Assembly: GCA_900319235.1 (NCBI GenBank)
Contig: ONNR01000011.1
Location: forward strand, 80,053 to 144,052
From: an uncultured Prevotellaceae bacterium
GTDB lineage: Bacteria; Bacteroidota; Bacteroidia; Bacteroidales; UBA3663
Length of the DNA: 64,000 nucleotides
Direction: 5' to 3'
Of this stretch, positions 9,097 to 22,600 are shown piece by piece (positions within the stretch are counted from its first letter, which is position 1; every line of letters starts with the position of its first letter). The position numbers and the translations under genes are program-made. A model generated the notes under the pieces. It saw nothing but the letters and a program-made list of their open reading frames with translations, ran no database searches and was not told the DNA's origin.

Positions 9097-11928
9097 CTAT
9101 TCGTCTTCAATTTTAGTTCCGAGCACTTCCTTCCGATAGTCTGTCGGTGTCATTCCGAACTCTTTCTTGAAGCAGGAAGTGAAATACTTACGATCACTGT
9201 AGCCCAACGAAATGGCAATCTCTGTAACGTTGCGATCCTTGTCCTGCAACCACAGCTGTGCTTGGCGCATTTTTTGTATGCGGATGAAATCGAGCGGAGA
9301 TTTGCCTGACACACTCTTCAATTTTCGGCTCAAGGTGGACTTGGAGACATTCACGGCTGCTGCCAGTTCCTCCACACCGAAGTCTGACTCCTCCAAATGC
9401 TCCATTACTGCTTGTTTCACTTTGGCAAGGAAGGCCTGATCGAGCTCTAGCAACTCACTCTCAGGCAATCGTTCGGCAGACGGCGTATCGTCCTTAATAT
9501 AGTTGCGCATGGCGAGCATCTCGCGGCTGTCGCTCCACATCTGTTCGTTCTTCTTCTCATCGCTGCGATGCACCCACCATATCAATACTGCCAATGACAT
9601 CAGAACTAGCAGACAATAGAGGACGTAAGCAGTCGTCGACTCATAGAAGGCTGGCAGACGTTCGATTTCAAGCAGGGAGACAGGCATGCTCCACAATCCA
9701 TTGCAGTCGGTGGCTTTTGCTTCAAAGGTGTAGTGTCCCTTTCCCAACTGGTTATAGAAAGCCGAGTTCTCACCACCCACCATGTATTTCCACTCTGTGT
9801 CGAACCCATTGAGCCGATACGCATAGCGGATGTGAGACACATTGAAATGATCGAGCGAAGAGAGGAAAATCTCAAGGTCTTTGTCATCGGGCTTGAGTGT
9901 AATGTGGGTGGTATTCTGACGCTGTACAAGAGTATCGAAACACAACGAATGTTTCATTACCTGCACATCTGTGACATGGGGAATCACAACGTCTCCCTTT
10001 CGATCAAGGCTATTGCTTGGAGTGAAACGCATCACTCCTGGAATGCCTCCGAAATAGATTTGCCCTGCCTTGTCCTTCATGGTCGATGTGGGCAGAAAAC
10101 GGGTCAGCGGAATACCGATGTCGTTGGTCTTGAAGATGCGGCAGGCATCATTGCGTGGATTGTATTCCAAAATCCGCTGGTTGGTTTCCACCCAAAGGTG
10201 TCCATAGTTGTCGTCCTGCAGCTGGTTCACACGGTCTCCGTTCAATCCGATCTGTTCGCTAAAGTCTTCGATGATGCGTTGCCGCGGCTCATAGCGGAAA
10301 ACACGTCCCAACTGGGTACCCAACCACAGATAACCATCAGGCATGATACAGAATGCCGATAGGGGTTGGCCTATATCATGACTTTCGTATTGCGTGTCGT
10401 TACCGAAGTCATAGAGTTGTCCTTCTATGGTAGTAACCCAGATGTGACCACGCTCGTCAATCTTGATATTCGATACATAGCCGAGACGCGGGTAATGGGC
10501 CAACGGGCGCTGCGTAATGGCATCGAACACATAGAGCCCGAGGTTAGTGCCCACCCAAAGACGTTGTGCGGCATCTTCGAGAATTTGAGTCACAAACTCC
10601 TCGGAATGTGCTTGTACAGTAAGGTCAAGATCGGCTGCCAAATACATTGTGGCACCTTGGCGAGTCAGTCGATAAACGTGCATCTTCGTGTCGTGGTTCA
10701 CCCAAACTCCTTCAGTTGCGGGGGCGATGATACGTCCCTTGTCCAATTCTACAGGAGCAATCTGTGGGCAATCGGCGTAGAGCACCACCCGACCCGTCTC
10801 AAGATGTATCAAGCATAGACCCGTGCGCTCTTGAAAGACCCACCACCAGCCATCGCCGGCATCGGCCATGGCCATCACTGCGGCATTGAACATCACGCGG
10901 GAGGATAAGGGCTGCAGCGGGATGTAGTCAAAGGTATTGGCCTTGGGACGTAGCATGTAGTTCATGCAGTCAAAAGCCGCCACCATCGTGTAGAGACTAT
11001 CGCACCATACACTTGCAAGCATATGGAATTTTGGTGTTTCCTCCAACGAACTATAGACCATCGTCAGACGTTTTCCTTCCTCCCTCCGATATGCTTTCAG
11101 TCCCACCGTATTCAGAATCCAAATGATTCCGTCGTAGGGGCTCTGCTTCAACGTATAGGCCCACCATCCTATCGGCGAATCACATGGATAGGAATCAAAG
11201 TGGAATTCCTCGTCTTTTTCTTCTAAATGAATGACGTCACCCGATGCGTCTAAGAGCCATAGACCATCTTCCTGCTTGTCGGTATCAAGATAGGTAATCC
11301 AATCGGACCCAACCGGCAGGTCTATCGGCCGGAGGCTATCGCATGCAAGATCGATGCAGAACAGCGTGCGGTCGTTGAACGAAGCAAAGACTTTCTCCTG
11401 ATAGACGGCAGAACCAAAGATACCGATTTCGTTGCCCGCCTGGTCCACGCGATAATATTCCTTGAGTGGAACACCCCGGTTGTCGGTTCGGGTGATGCGG
11501 GTTCGACTTTGCACAATAAACCCCTCTTCTGTGGGCAAAAGCTGGTTGATGCGTTCTCCTTCCCAACGTTCGGGAACCAGCGCCCGAATGGTATAGTCGG
11601 CCTTGTCGAGCCAATAGAGTCCATTGTCCGAACCCAACCAAAGATGCCCGTCTTGATCTTCAGACATACATCCGATCACCCTATCCTGTGCTTGAAGAAA
11701 ACCAGGACGAAACACCTGTAACTGATATCCATCGTCACGGCACAAACCATTTACCGTGCCATACCATAGATATCCTTCCGAGTCGCGAAAGACAGAATGG
11801 ATGGCACTGACGGGCAACTGGTTCTGTGTTGCTAGCGTGCGATACTCATACGCCGAAGTTACTGCCGTCAGTTCGCGAGGGACCGACAGCAGCAACAACA
11901 AGGCAAGAATTGGGAGCAATTGCTTCAT
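9097..11928 (-). CDS. Membrane-anchored propeller sensor with AraC-type DNA-binding domain, no kinase
   Basis: 943 residues from the ATG at 11928 (an ATG at 11946 is also possible). After a signal peptide come repeated two-component-propeller motifs (GYLWYGTVNGL, GHLWLGSDNGL, QRLWVGTNLGLYVF, GHIWVTTIEGQLYDF), a Y_Y_Y domain at about residues 693-740 (RYAYRLNGFDTEWKYM), one transmembrane helix at about 770-787, a linker of about 50 residues, and a C-terminal AraC-family HTH (VNVSKSTLSRKLKSVSGKSPLDFIR; SLGYSDRKYFTSCFKKEFGMTPTDYR). The histidine kinase and receiver domains normally present between propeller and HTH in hybrid two-component sensors are absent, so signalling should be direct, as in SusR. 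It lies between GH2 and susC and probably controls locus A. The 48-nt gap to GH2 suggests co-transcription with it. Confidence 0.88.
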   Translation of the reverse strand: MKQLLPILALLLLLSVPRELTAVTSAYEYRTLATQNQLPVSAIHSVFRDSEGYLWYGTVNGLCRDDGYQLQVFRPGFLQAQDRVIGCMSEDQDGHLWLGSDNGLYWLDKADYTIRALVPERWEGERINQLLPTEEGFIVQSRTRITRTDNRGVPLKEYYRVDQAGNEIGIFGSAVYQEKVFASFNDRTLFCIDLACDSLRPIDLPVGSDWITYLDTDKQEDGLWLLDASGDVIHLEEKDEEFHFDSYPCDSPIGWWAYTLKQSPYDGIIWILNTVGLKAYRREEGKRLTMVYSSLEETPKFHMLASVWCDSLYTMVAAFDCMNYMLRPKANTFDYIPLQPLSSRVMFNAAVMAMADAGDGWWWVFQERTGLCLIHLETGRVVLYADCPQIAPVELDKGRIIAPATEGVWVNHDTKMHVYRLTRQGATMYLAADLDLTVQAHSEEFVTQILEDAAQRLWVGTNLGLYVFDAITQRPLAHYPRLGYVSNIKIDERGHIWVTTIEGQLYDFGNDTQYESHDIGQPLSAFCIMPDGYLWLGTQLGRVFRYEPRQRIIEDFSEQIGLNGDRVNQLQDDNYGHLWVETNQRILEYNPRNDACRIFKTNDIGIPLTRFLPTSTMKDKAGQIYFGGIPGVMRFTPSNSLDRKGDVVIPHVTDVQVMKHSLCFDTLVQRQNTTHITLKPDDKDLEIFLSSLDHFNVSHIRYAYRLNGFDTEWKYMVGGENSAFYNQLGKGHYTFEAKATDCNGLWSMPVSLLEIERLPAFYESTTAYVLYCLLVLMSLAVLIWWVHRSDEKKNEQMWSDSREMLAMRNYIKDDTPSAERLPESELLELDQAFLAKVKQAVMEHLEESDFGVEELAAAVNVSKSTLSRKLKSVSGKSPLDFIRIQKMRQAQLWLQDKDRNVTEIAISLGYSDRKYFTSCFKKEFGMTPTDYRKEVLGTKIEDE

Positions 11929-11976
11929 GGTGCTGAGCGGACACATAGGAGGGGAGCGAAGAACCAGGGCAACCGC

Positions 11977-15219
<3,243 letters not shown>

Positions 15220-15254
15220 TTATGATTTTTTATTAAAAATGTCTTTCAATCGCT

Positions 15255-15263
15255 GCAAATATA
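15255..15263 (-). promoter_or_regulatory. Promoter -7 box TATATTTGC for the GH2 gene
   Basis: Minus-strand TATATTTGC lies 39 nt upstream of the GH2 start codon in the divergent intergenic region shared with the GH43-like gene. Confidence 0.55.
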
Positions 15264-15324
15264 ATCATTTTTATTCAAACTTTGCATGATGACGAAAAAA
15301 AATAACGATTTTTTGCTTCGTTTT

Positions 15325-15356
15325 TTGCATTTTTCAACCAAATAGGTTATCTTTGC
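15325..15356 (+). promoter_or_regulatory. Promoter TTG-N20-TATCTTTGC for the GH43-like gene and sensor
   Basis: TTG at 15325-15327, a 20-nt spacer and TATCTTTGC at 15348-15356 match the Bacteroidota consensus in sequence and spacing. The start codon at 15391 follows 34 nt after the box. Confidence 0.75.
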
Positions 15357-15390
15357 ATCGTTAAACGCATACACATATACGACCTTGGCG

Positions 15391-16434
15391 ATGAAAAAAC
15401 ATACCCTACATCTTATACTTATGGCCCTGATCGGGCTTATGATGTCGCTCAGCAGTTGCAGAGATCCCGTTTCGGAAGAGACGGCCTACGTCTTCACCTC
15501 GTTCCGCGAACCCTCCACACGGGGTCTGCAGTACCTTTATAGCCTCGACGGGCTGCATTGGGACACGCTGCCGAGCATCTGGCTTGCTCCGATGGTGGGC
15601 AATGACACCACTTACATCGATGCTTGGACGGGGCAAGTGCAGGCACCGAAATATTATCCCGACGAGCGTGTGATGCGCGACCCCAGCATCGTCCGTGGGC
15701 CTGATGGTACTTTCCACCTCGTCTGGACCACCCAGTGGATGGGCAGCCGCGGTTTCGGCTATTCCTCTTCGCCCGACCTGATCCATTGGTCGGAGCAGCG
15801 TGTCATCGACGTGATGGGCGACATCCCGACCAACAACGTCTGGGCTCCTGAACTTTTCTACGATGAGGAGCAGAAACAATTCCTGATCGTCTGGTCGTCG
15901 CAAATTGATCCGCGCACCTATACCACCGCCGACTCGCTGGGCACCAACAGTTGCCACCGCATGTGGTACACCACAACGCGCGACTTCGAGACCTTTGCTC
16001 CCGCCCAGCGCTATTATGACCCCGGTTTCAACAGCATCGACGGCTATCTGCTGCGACGCGGACCGAAGGACTATGTCCTCGTCGTCAAGGACAACCGCAA
16101 GCCGGGATTCAGCAACCTCTTCTGCGTCTTCAGCGACTCGCCCTACGGCCCATTCCACACCGTCGACAATGCTCCTGCCGGCACCACTCCAACCACGACC
16201 TTCGGCCGCACTTATTCCGAAGGACCCTGCGCCCTCCAGTTGGGTGACGAGTGGATCATTTACTTCGACCAATACCATCCGCAGGAATACGGCGCCGTAG
16301 CGACCCGCGACTTCCTGACTTTCACCCCCATCCCCGAACGTATCAGCGTGCCCGCCAACCACAAGCATGGTACCATCGTCCAAGTGAGCCGCAAGCAGCT
16401 CGATGCGTTGCTGGAGTATGCAAAAAACCGCTGA
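15391..16434 (+). CDS. GH43-like five-bladed beta-propeller glycosidase, lipoprotein
   Basis: 347 residues from the ATG at 15391; an in-frame TTG two codons earlier is less likely. The signal peptide has a lipobox ending in SLSSC. Blade-like repeats follow, with MRDPSIVRGPDGTFHLVWTT, NVWAPELFYDEEQKQFLIVWSS and TYSEGPCALQLGDEWIIYFDQY, which fit the base (D), modulator and acid (E of SEGP) positions of GH43 proteins; the modulator position reads E rather than the common D. Related proteins are annotated as arabinosidases. It lies 29 nt before the hybrid sensor and is probably co-transcribed with it, an unusual place for an enzyme gene in a fructan locus. GH43 shares a fold with GH32, so action on fructans cannot be excluded. 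Confidence 0.8.
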   Translation: MKKHTLHLILMALIGLMMSLSSCRDPVSEETAYVFTSFREPSTRGLQYLYSLDGLHWDTLPSIWLAPMVGNDTTYIDAWTGQVQAPKYYPDERVMRDPSIVRGPDGTFHLVWTTQWMGSRGFGYSSSPDLIHWSEQRVIDVMGDIPTNNVWAPELFYDEEQKQFLIVWSSQIDPRTYTTADSLGTNSCHRMWYTTTRDFETFAPAQRYYDPGFNSIDGYLLRRGPKDYVLVVKDNRKPGFSNLFCVFSDSPYGPFHTVDNAPAGTTPTTTFGRTYSEGPCALQLGDEWIIYFDQYHPQEYGAVATRDFLTFTPIPERISVPANHKHGTIVQVSRKQLDALLEYAKNR

Positions 16435-16463
16435 AAAAAATACCGACCATTTATTTCTAAACA

Positions 16464-19454
16464 ATGTTTGCCCTGAAAACCTCAACATTGACCAAATCTT
16501 TTATAGTCACTATTGGATTTGTTGCCTTTCTGCTGAGTTCCTGCACTTCGTCGCGGGAACCACGATACCGCATCGGCGTGTCGCAATGCTCCGAGGGACC
16601 TTGGCGCGCGAAACAGAACGCCGAGATGGAACGCGAACTGCTCCTGCACGATGGTATCTCGATGGAACTGATCTGTTGCCACGACAATAGCCAGCAGCAG
16701 ATCGAGGACATCCATAACTTCATCAATCAAAAGGTCGATCTTATTATCGTCTCGCCTAACGAACCCGAAGACGTCACCCCCGCTGTTGCTGAAGCATACG
16801 ATGCCGGAATTCCTATCGTGGTCTTCGACCGCCAGGTCATCGGAGACAAATACACCGCCATGGTGAGCGGTGACAACGAAGGTGCAGGGCGTCTTTTGGC
16901 CCGTTATGCACTGAGCCTTTCGCTTCTCCCGGACGCGACTGAAAGGAGCAACCCTTTCCAGAGATGCAATATCCTTGAACTCACGGGCCTCATGACTACC
17001 ACGCCTGCCCAAATGCGTCATCGAGGCATCGTCGAGGAGCTTAAAGGCTATCCTCAGGCGAAACTACTGGCCTCCGTCGATGTACATTGGTCGGGCGATG
17101 ACGCGGCAGCCATGATGGATTCCCTGCTTGCCTGTTATCCCGATGTTGACGTCGTCGTTGCCCATAGCGACTGGATAGCTACAGCTGCCAAGGCCAAGGC
17201 CAACGAACTGAAACCCGGCAACCGCATCCGTTTTGCAGGTATTGATGGCATCGTGGGTCCTGGCGAAGGCATCGAAAACATCGAACTGGGCCGTCTCGAT
17301 GCTACTGCCACTTATCCCACAGGTGGCGATATCATCATGCAGACTGCTATCCACATCCTCGAAGGCGAGCCCTATGAAAAGGAGACACTACTTGAAAGCC
17401 ACCTCGTCTCGTCGGTACAAGAGGCGATGCTCACCAGCAGCATGCAACGTGCCATCGACAAGGAAGCAGAAGACATTCGCGAGTTGAGAGGCCGTATGGA
17501 TTACTATTGGCAACTCCACAGCCTCGAAAAGGCCTTGAGCCGAGCATTGGGAGCCCTCCTGGTACTCGCCCTCGGCTTCATGCTGACGCTCTACCTCTTT
17601 TACCGAATCAGTCGTCGCACTGGCGAAAGTCTCACCCGCCAACGTGCAACTCTCAAGGAACAGCGCGACCAACTGCTTGCCCTGACCCGCGAACTGGAGA
17701 AGGCCAACAATGCCAAGATGACCTTCTTCACCAACGTCAGCCATGACTTCCGCACACCGCTGACGCTCATCTCCGCACCCATCGAGCAACTTTCGAAAGA
17801 CGAACGCCTGCAGGATCCCAAGCAAAGGCAACTCCTGCAGCTGGCACAAAGGAACATCGGCTTGCTGCGCCGACTGGTGAACCAGATTCTCGATTTCCGC
17901 AAGGCTGAAAGTGGCAAAACTTCGCTCGACCTGCAACCCATCGACCTGAGTTCGCTCCTCTCGGCATGGACCGACTCGTTCCAGGGACTGGCAGCGAAGA
18001 AGCAGATACAGCTCACCTATGAAACGCGAGGCAAGGATTTCCAGACCATGGCCGACGAGGCCAAGATGGAACGCATCTTCTACAACATCATGGGCAATGC
18101 CTTCAAGTTCACTCCTGATGGGGGCAGCATCAGCGTCTCCCTCGCGCATACGGGCGATAAATATATAATGTGTATCGGCGATACCGGACCTGGCATCCCC
18201 ACAAGCGATATCCAGAAGATTTTCGACAGCTATTATCAGGTAGGTTCCCGCCGTTTCGAGGGAACGGGTCTCGGTCTGGCGCTCGCCAAGAACTTCGTGG
18301 AACTGCACGGCGGCACCATTCGCGCCGAGAATCAGCCGACAGGGACAGGCTCTATCTTCACCATCACCCTTCCCGCAAGGCCCATCCGCGAAGGCCAGCA
18401 GACCATTCCGGTCATTTCAGGCGAACCAGTTGATCTGAATACACCGAATGCTCCGACATCGTCGAATGCGCTGCCATCTGCCCTCGACCTCGACGAACTT
18501 GAGGCGCACGAGGACCTCACCACCCGCGATGACGAGCCCAAGCCCATTGCGCTCATCATCGACGACAACCAGGACATACGTCTCTTCCTTCGCACATTGC
18601 TGGCCGACAAGTATCGTGTCCTCAGTGCCGCTGATGGCCAGGAAGGCCTGCGCAAGGCACAGGAAACGGTGCCCGACATCATCATCTGCGATGTGATGAT
18701 GCCCGTCATGGACGGACTGGAATGCTGCCGACGACTGAAGACCACATCGGCCACCAGCCACATCCCCGTATTGATGCTCACGGCCTGCTCGATGGACGAA
18801 CAGCGCGTGCGCGGGCTTGAGGAAGGAGCCGATGCCTACATTGCCAAGCCTTTCAGTTCAGCCGTGCTCCTTGCCCAGATGGAGTCACTCATCAGCAACC
18901 GGGCAAGGATCAGGGAGTCGGTTGCCCCGATTGCAGGTAGCATATCCGCAAAGCCCGATGCGCCTGTCGCTGGCGACAAGCCATCTCAAAAGGTACCCGA
19001 CACTTCCGCTCCTTCTCCCGGGCGTGAAAAAAGGGAACCTTCCCACGAACGCGACCAGCAAGAACCTTCCCCCAAACACGACCAAGAGGAGCCTGCCGCT
19101 GCCCCCACACCCGTCCGCATATCGAAATATGATCAGGAGTTTCTCGAAAAACTAAACCAGCTCATCGAGCAGAATCTCAGCAACGAGAACTACTCCATCG
19201 AGCTTCTCGCTTCGGACATCTGCCTGAGCCGCACCCAGCTTTTCCGCAAGTGCAAGGCGCTCACCGGAGTGAGCCCCGTCGAACTGCTGCGCAACACGCG
19301 CCTCGATGCTGCACGCCAGCTTTTGGCCGAAGGCAAGGGCAGTGTGGCTGAGGTCGCATCTCTGGTGGGCTTTGCCGATGCTTCGTATTTCACCCGTTGC
19401 TACAAGGCATATTTCGGCACAACGCCCCATGAGATGAACAAACAAAAGTACTGA
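16464..19454 (+). CDS. Hybrid two-component sensor with periplasmic sugar-binding domain (BT1754-like)
   Basis: 996 residues. Order: signal sequence (lipobox-like LLSSC), a LacI-type periplasmic binding domain at about 34-330 (YRIGVSQCSEGPWRAKQNAEM; VDLIIVSPNEPEDVTPAV; GIPIVVFDRQ), a transmembrane helix at about 357-380, a histidine kinase with the phospho-acceptor in FFTNVSHDFRTPL (H427) and ATPase boxes (NIMGNAFKFTPDGG; GDTGPGIP; GTGLGLALAKNFV), a receiver with D743 in IICDVMMPVMDG, and a C-terminal AraC HTH from about 893. In B. thetaiotaomicron, BT1754 of this architecture binds fructose. The SusC/SusD/GH32 genes downstream support the same role here. The linker between receiver and HTH is long (about 70 residues), Pro-rich and charged. 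Confidence 0.93.
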   Translation: MFALKTSTLTKSFIVTIGFVAFLLSSCTSSREPRYRIGVSQCSEGPWRAKQNAEMERELLLHDGISMELICCHDNSQQQIEDIHNFINQKVDLIIVSPNEPEDVTPAVAEAYDAGIPIVVFDRQVIGDKYTAMVSGDNEGAGRLLARYALSLSLLPDATERSNPFQRCNILELTGLMTTTPAQMRHRGIVEELKGYPQAKLLASVDVHWSGDDAAAMMDSLLACYPDVDVVVAHSDWIATAAKAKANELKPGNRIRFAGIDGIVGPGEGIENIELGRLDATATYPTGGDIIMQTAIHILEGEPYEKETLLESHLVSSVQEAMLTSSMQRAIDKEAEDIRELRGRMDYYWQLHSLEKALSRALGALLVLALGFMLTLYLFYRISRRTGESLTRQRATLKEQRDQLLALTRELEKANNAKMTFFTNVSHDFRTPLTLISAPIEQLSKDERLQDPKQRQLLQLAQRNIGLLRRLVNQILDFRKAESGKTSLDLQPIDLSSLLSAWTDSFQGLAAKKQIQLTYETRGKDFQTMADEAKMERIFYNIMGNAFKFTPDGGSISVSLAHTGDKYIMCIGDTGPGIPTSDIQKIFDSYYQVGSRRFEGTGLGLALAKNFVELHGGTIRAENQPTGTGSIFTITLPARPIREGQQTIPVISGEPVDLNTPNAPTSSNALPSALDLDELEAHEDLTTRDDEPKPIALIIDDNQDIRLFLRTLLADKYRVLSAADGQEGLRKAQETVPDIIICDVMMPVMDGLECCRRLKTTSATSHIPVLMLTACSMDEQRVRGLEEGADAYIAKPFSSAVLLAQMESLISNRARIRESVAPIAGSISAKPDAPVAGDKPSQKVPDTSAPSPGREKREPSHERDQQEPSPKHDQEEPAAAPTPVRISKYDQEFLEKLNQLIEQNLSNENYSIELLASDICLSRTQLFRKCKALTGVSPVELLRNTRLDAARQLLAEGKGSVAEVASLVGFADASYFTRCYKAYFGTTPHEMNKQKY

Positions 19455-19458
19455 AAAT

Positions 19459-19531
19459 GGACGAATGTTGCATCCGAAAGCGGACACATGTTGCAAAAAC
19501 GGCAATTGAGACATATTTTTTATATGTTGCA
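19459..19531 (+). promoter_or_regulatory. Candidate sensor-binding direct repeats ATGTTGCA upstream of susC
   Basis: ATGTTGCA occurs three times at 19465-19472, 19488-19495 and 19524-19531. The first two copies share the longer form GGACnnATGTTGCA and start 23 bp apart, about two helical turns; the third ends 33 nt before the -7 box. All lie in the 194-nt gap between sensor gene and susC. Binding by the AraC domain of the sensor is inferred. Confidence 0.5.
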
Positions 19532-19564
19532 ACCACTTTTCTATTTTTTATAAAAATATAAGCC

Positions 19565-19573
19565 TATCTTTGC
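19565..19573 (+). promoter_or_regulatory. Promoter -7 box TATCTTTGC for the fructan susC
   Basis: TATCTTTGC lies 75 nt upstream of the susC start. A T-rich block at 19543-19549 stands about where the -33 element should be, but the exact TTG is missing, which fits an activator-dependent promoter. Confidence 0.65.
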
Positions 19574-19648
19574 CCCGCAAACACCACCACAAATTTGAAA
19601 AACTTCATTCCAAATACACTTTTCATACATCTTTAATATTTAATCACA

Positions 19649-22600
19649 ATGAAGAAATTCAAAGTTCTGATTTCAGGTTTAGTCCTGGCTCTCCTTTGTA
19701 CCATGAGCGCATTGGCACAGGTGCAGGTGAGCGGCACAGTGACAGACAATGTACTGGGCGAACCGATCATCGGTGCCTCAGTAGTTGAAGTAGGTACCAC
19801 GAATGGTACGATCACCGACCTCGACGGCAACTTTTCGCTGCAAGTCAAGTCGGGCGCACAGCTCCAGTTCAGCTTCGTGGGTTATGTGACACAAGTCCTC
19901 GCAGCTGCTCCCAACATGAACGTGGTCCTCGCCGAGGATAACGAGCTGCTCGAAGAAGTTGTGGTCACCGGTTATACCACTCAGCGTAAGGCCGACCTCA
20001 CCGGTTCGGTTGCTGTAGTGCAGACCAAGGGCCTCAAGACCTCGAGCGACACCGACCCGATGCGCGCCCTCCAAGGTAAGGTTGCTGGTATGACCATCAC
20101 TTCCAATGGTTCGCCTGCTGCCACCGCTACCGTCCGCATCCGTGGTATTGGTTCGTTCAACTCCAACCAGGATCCTCTCTACGTTATCGATGGAGTGCCC
20201 ACCACTTCGGCCCTCAACACCCTCAACATGAACGACATCGAGTCGATGCAGGTTTTGAAGGACGCCGCTTCGGCCTCTATCTACGGTAGCCGCGCTGCCA
20301 ACGGTGTCATCATCATCACCACCAAGAGCGGCAAGAAGGACCAGAAGGTAAAGGTTGACTTCACCGCTTCCGCTCAGGCTTCGTTCTACAACAGCCAGTC
20401 GAAGATGAAGCTCAGCAACACTTATCAGTATGCTACCACCATGGCTCAGGCCGCCCTCAACGATGGCCTCGATCCTGTCATCTATGCTCAGAACTACGGT
20501 CTGAACCTCAATGCTGCCAATGGCGTGCCCATCACCGCTTACGATCCAGTTACCGGTCAGAATGTCAACTTCACTGTTGGTGGCCTCTACAATGGTTACA
20601 TCAACACCAACCAGACCATGATCTTCAGCGACACCGACTGGCTCGACGCTATCAGCCGCACCGGCTTCACCCAGAGCTACGACATCTCCATCAGCCACGG
20701 TACCGACAAGAGCACCCAGATGTTCAGCGTAGGTTACAAGAAGGCCAACGGTATCCTGAAGTACACCGACTTTGAGAACATCGCTGTCCGCATGAACAGC
20801 ACCTACAACATCAATAAGGTTGTCAGCGTGGGCGAGAACTTCACCCTTACCTATAGCGACCAGGTGGATTGCCAGCCTCTCGAGAACGCGCTCAAGATGT
20901 CTCCTACCGTTCCTGTGTATGAGAAGGACGGCGTGACCTTCGGTGGCCCTGTCGGTGGTATGTCCGACCGTCAGAACCCACTCCGCGAGCTCTATCAGAA
21001 CCGCGACAACCGCCTCACCATGTGGCGTCTCTTCGGCAATGGCTACATCAACCTCAAGCCCATCAAGGGTCTCGACATCCGTTCGAACTTCGGTCTTGAC
21101 TACAATGCTTCGTTCATCCACTCGATGACCTACACCTTCGTCAGCGATATCGTACGCGAAGATACTCCAAAGACTGGCGTCGGCCAGACCAACGACCTGA
21201 AGTGGAACTGGTCAACCACCGCCAACTATCTCGTACCGCTCCCAGAGGATCATACCCTCACCGTACTCGGTGGTGTGGAACTCTACAAGCAGCAGGTTAT
21301 CGACATCAGCGGTAACGCTGAGGAGTTCGCAGTTGAAAACGCCCTCTACATGTGGCCTTCCGCTGCAACAGGCACTCAGAAACTCTATGGTGGCCAGGCC
21401 GGCTACACCCTCGTTTCCCTCTTCGGCAAACTTGACTACAACTGGCACGACCTCTTGCTCGCAAGCTTCACTATCCGTCGCGACGGTTCAAGCCGTTTCG
21501 GTAAGAACAACCGCTACGGTACCTTCCCCGCAGCTTCTCTCGGTTATCGTCTCTCGAAGCACCTCCATCAGGATTGGCTCGACGACCTCAAGCTCCGTGC
21601 TTCATGGGGTCAGACCGGTAACCAGGCCATCGCCAACTCGGCACGCTACACCATCCTCACCGCCGACTACGGCTCGGGCCGCGATGCTTCGACTGCATAC
21701 GACCTCAAGGCTGAAGGCTCAGGCACCTATCCCAGCGGCTACCGTGTAACCCAGACCGGTAACGACAACATCAAGTGGGAGACTGCCACTCAGTACAACG
21801 TCGGTCTCGACTATGCATTCTTCAGCAACAGCCTCTACGGTACTGTTGATGCCTATATCAAGAAGGTGAAGGATATGCTTATCAATCCTGCTTACCTCGG
21901 ATCGGTAGGTGAAGGTGGCGCCAGCTGGCAGAACGGTCCTTCTCTCGAGAACAAGGGTATGGAGTTCACCGTTGGCTATCGCAACAAGACTCCATTCGGC
22001 ATGACCTACAACATCAATGCCAACCTCGACTTCTTCCGCAACAAGGTTACCTATCTCCCCGAAACCACTACCGGTTCTTACGCACACACCGCTTACGAGA
22101 ACCTCGTAGAAGCCAAGGTTCCTTACGGCTCAATCGTAGGTTATGTAGTTGATGGCCTGTTCCAGTCGCGCGAGGAAGTGCTCGCCAGCGGTCAGGAGAA
22201 TGCCCGCCTTGGTGGTCTCAAGTATGCCGACCTCGATGGCAACGGCATCATCAACAGCAACGACCAGACTTGGATCTTCAACCCAGTGCCCGACTTCAGC
22301 TACGGTCTCAACATTGAGCTTGGATACAAGAGCTTCGACTTCGCCATGTTCTGGCAGGGTGTTCACGGACAGGACGTTTACAACGGACAGAAGTTCCAGA
22401 CCGACTTCTTCAGCCTCACCGACCCAGGTTCGAACAAGGGTTCGCGTATGATGGATGCCTGGACACTCGGCAACACCAGCAGCTCTATCCCCGCCCTCAC
22501 CACTTCGAACGTAGGTGACGAAGGCCGCACCTCCAGCTACTTCGTTGAGAACGGTGGTTACCTCAAGCTCCGCAGCCTCCAGTTCGGCTACAGCCTTTCG

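Noticed and set aside
19778..21121. Minus-strand open frame of 447 codons
   Set aside because: Antisense to the fructan susC gene, whose codon bias explains it.
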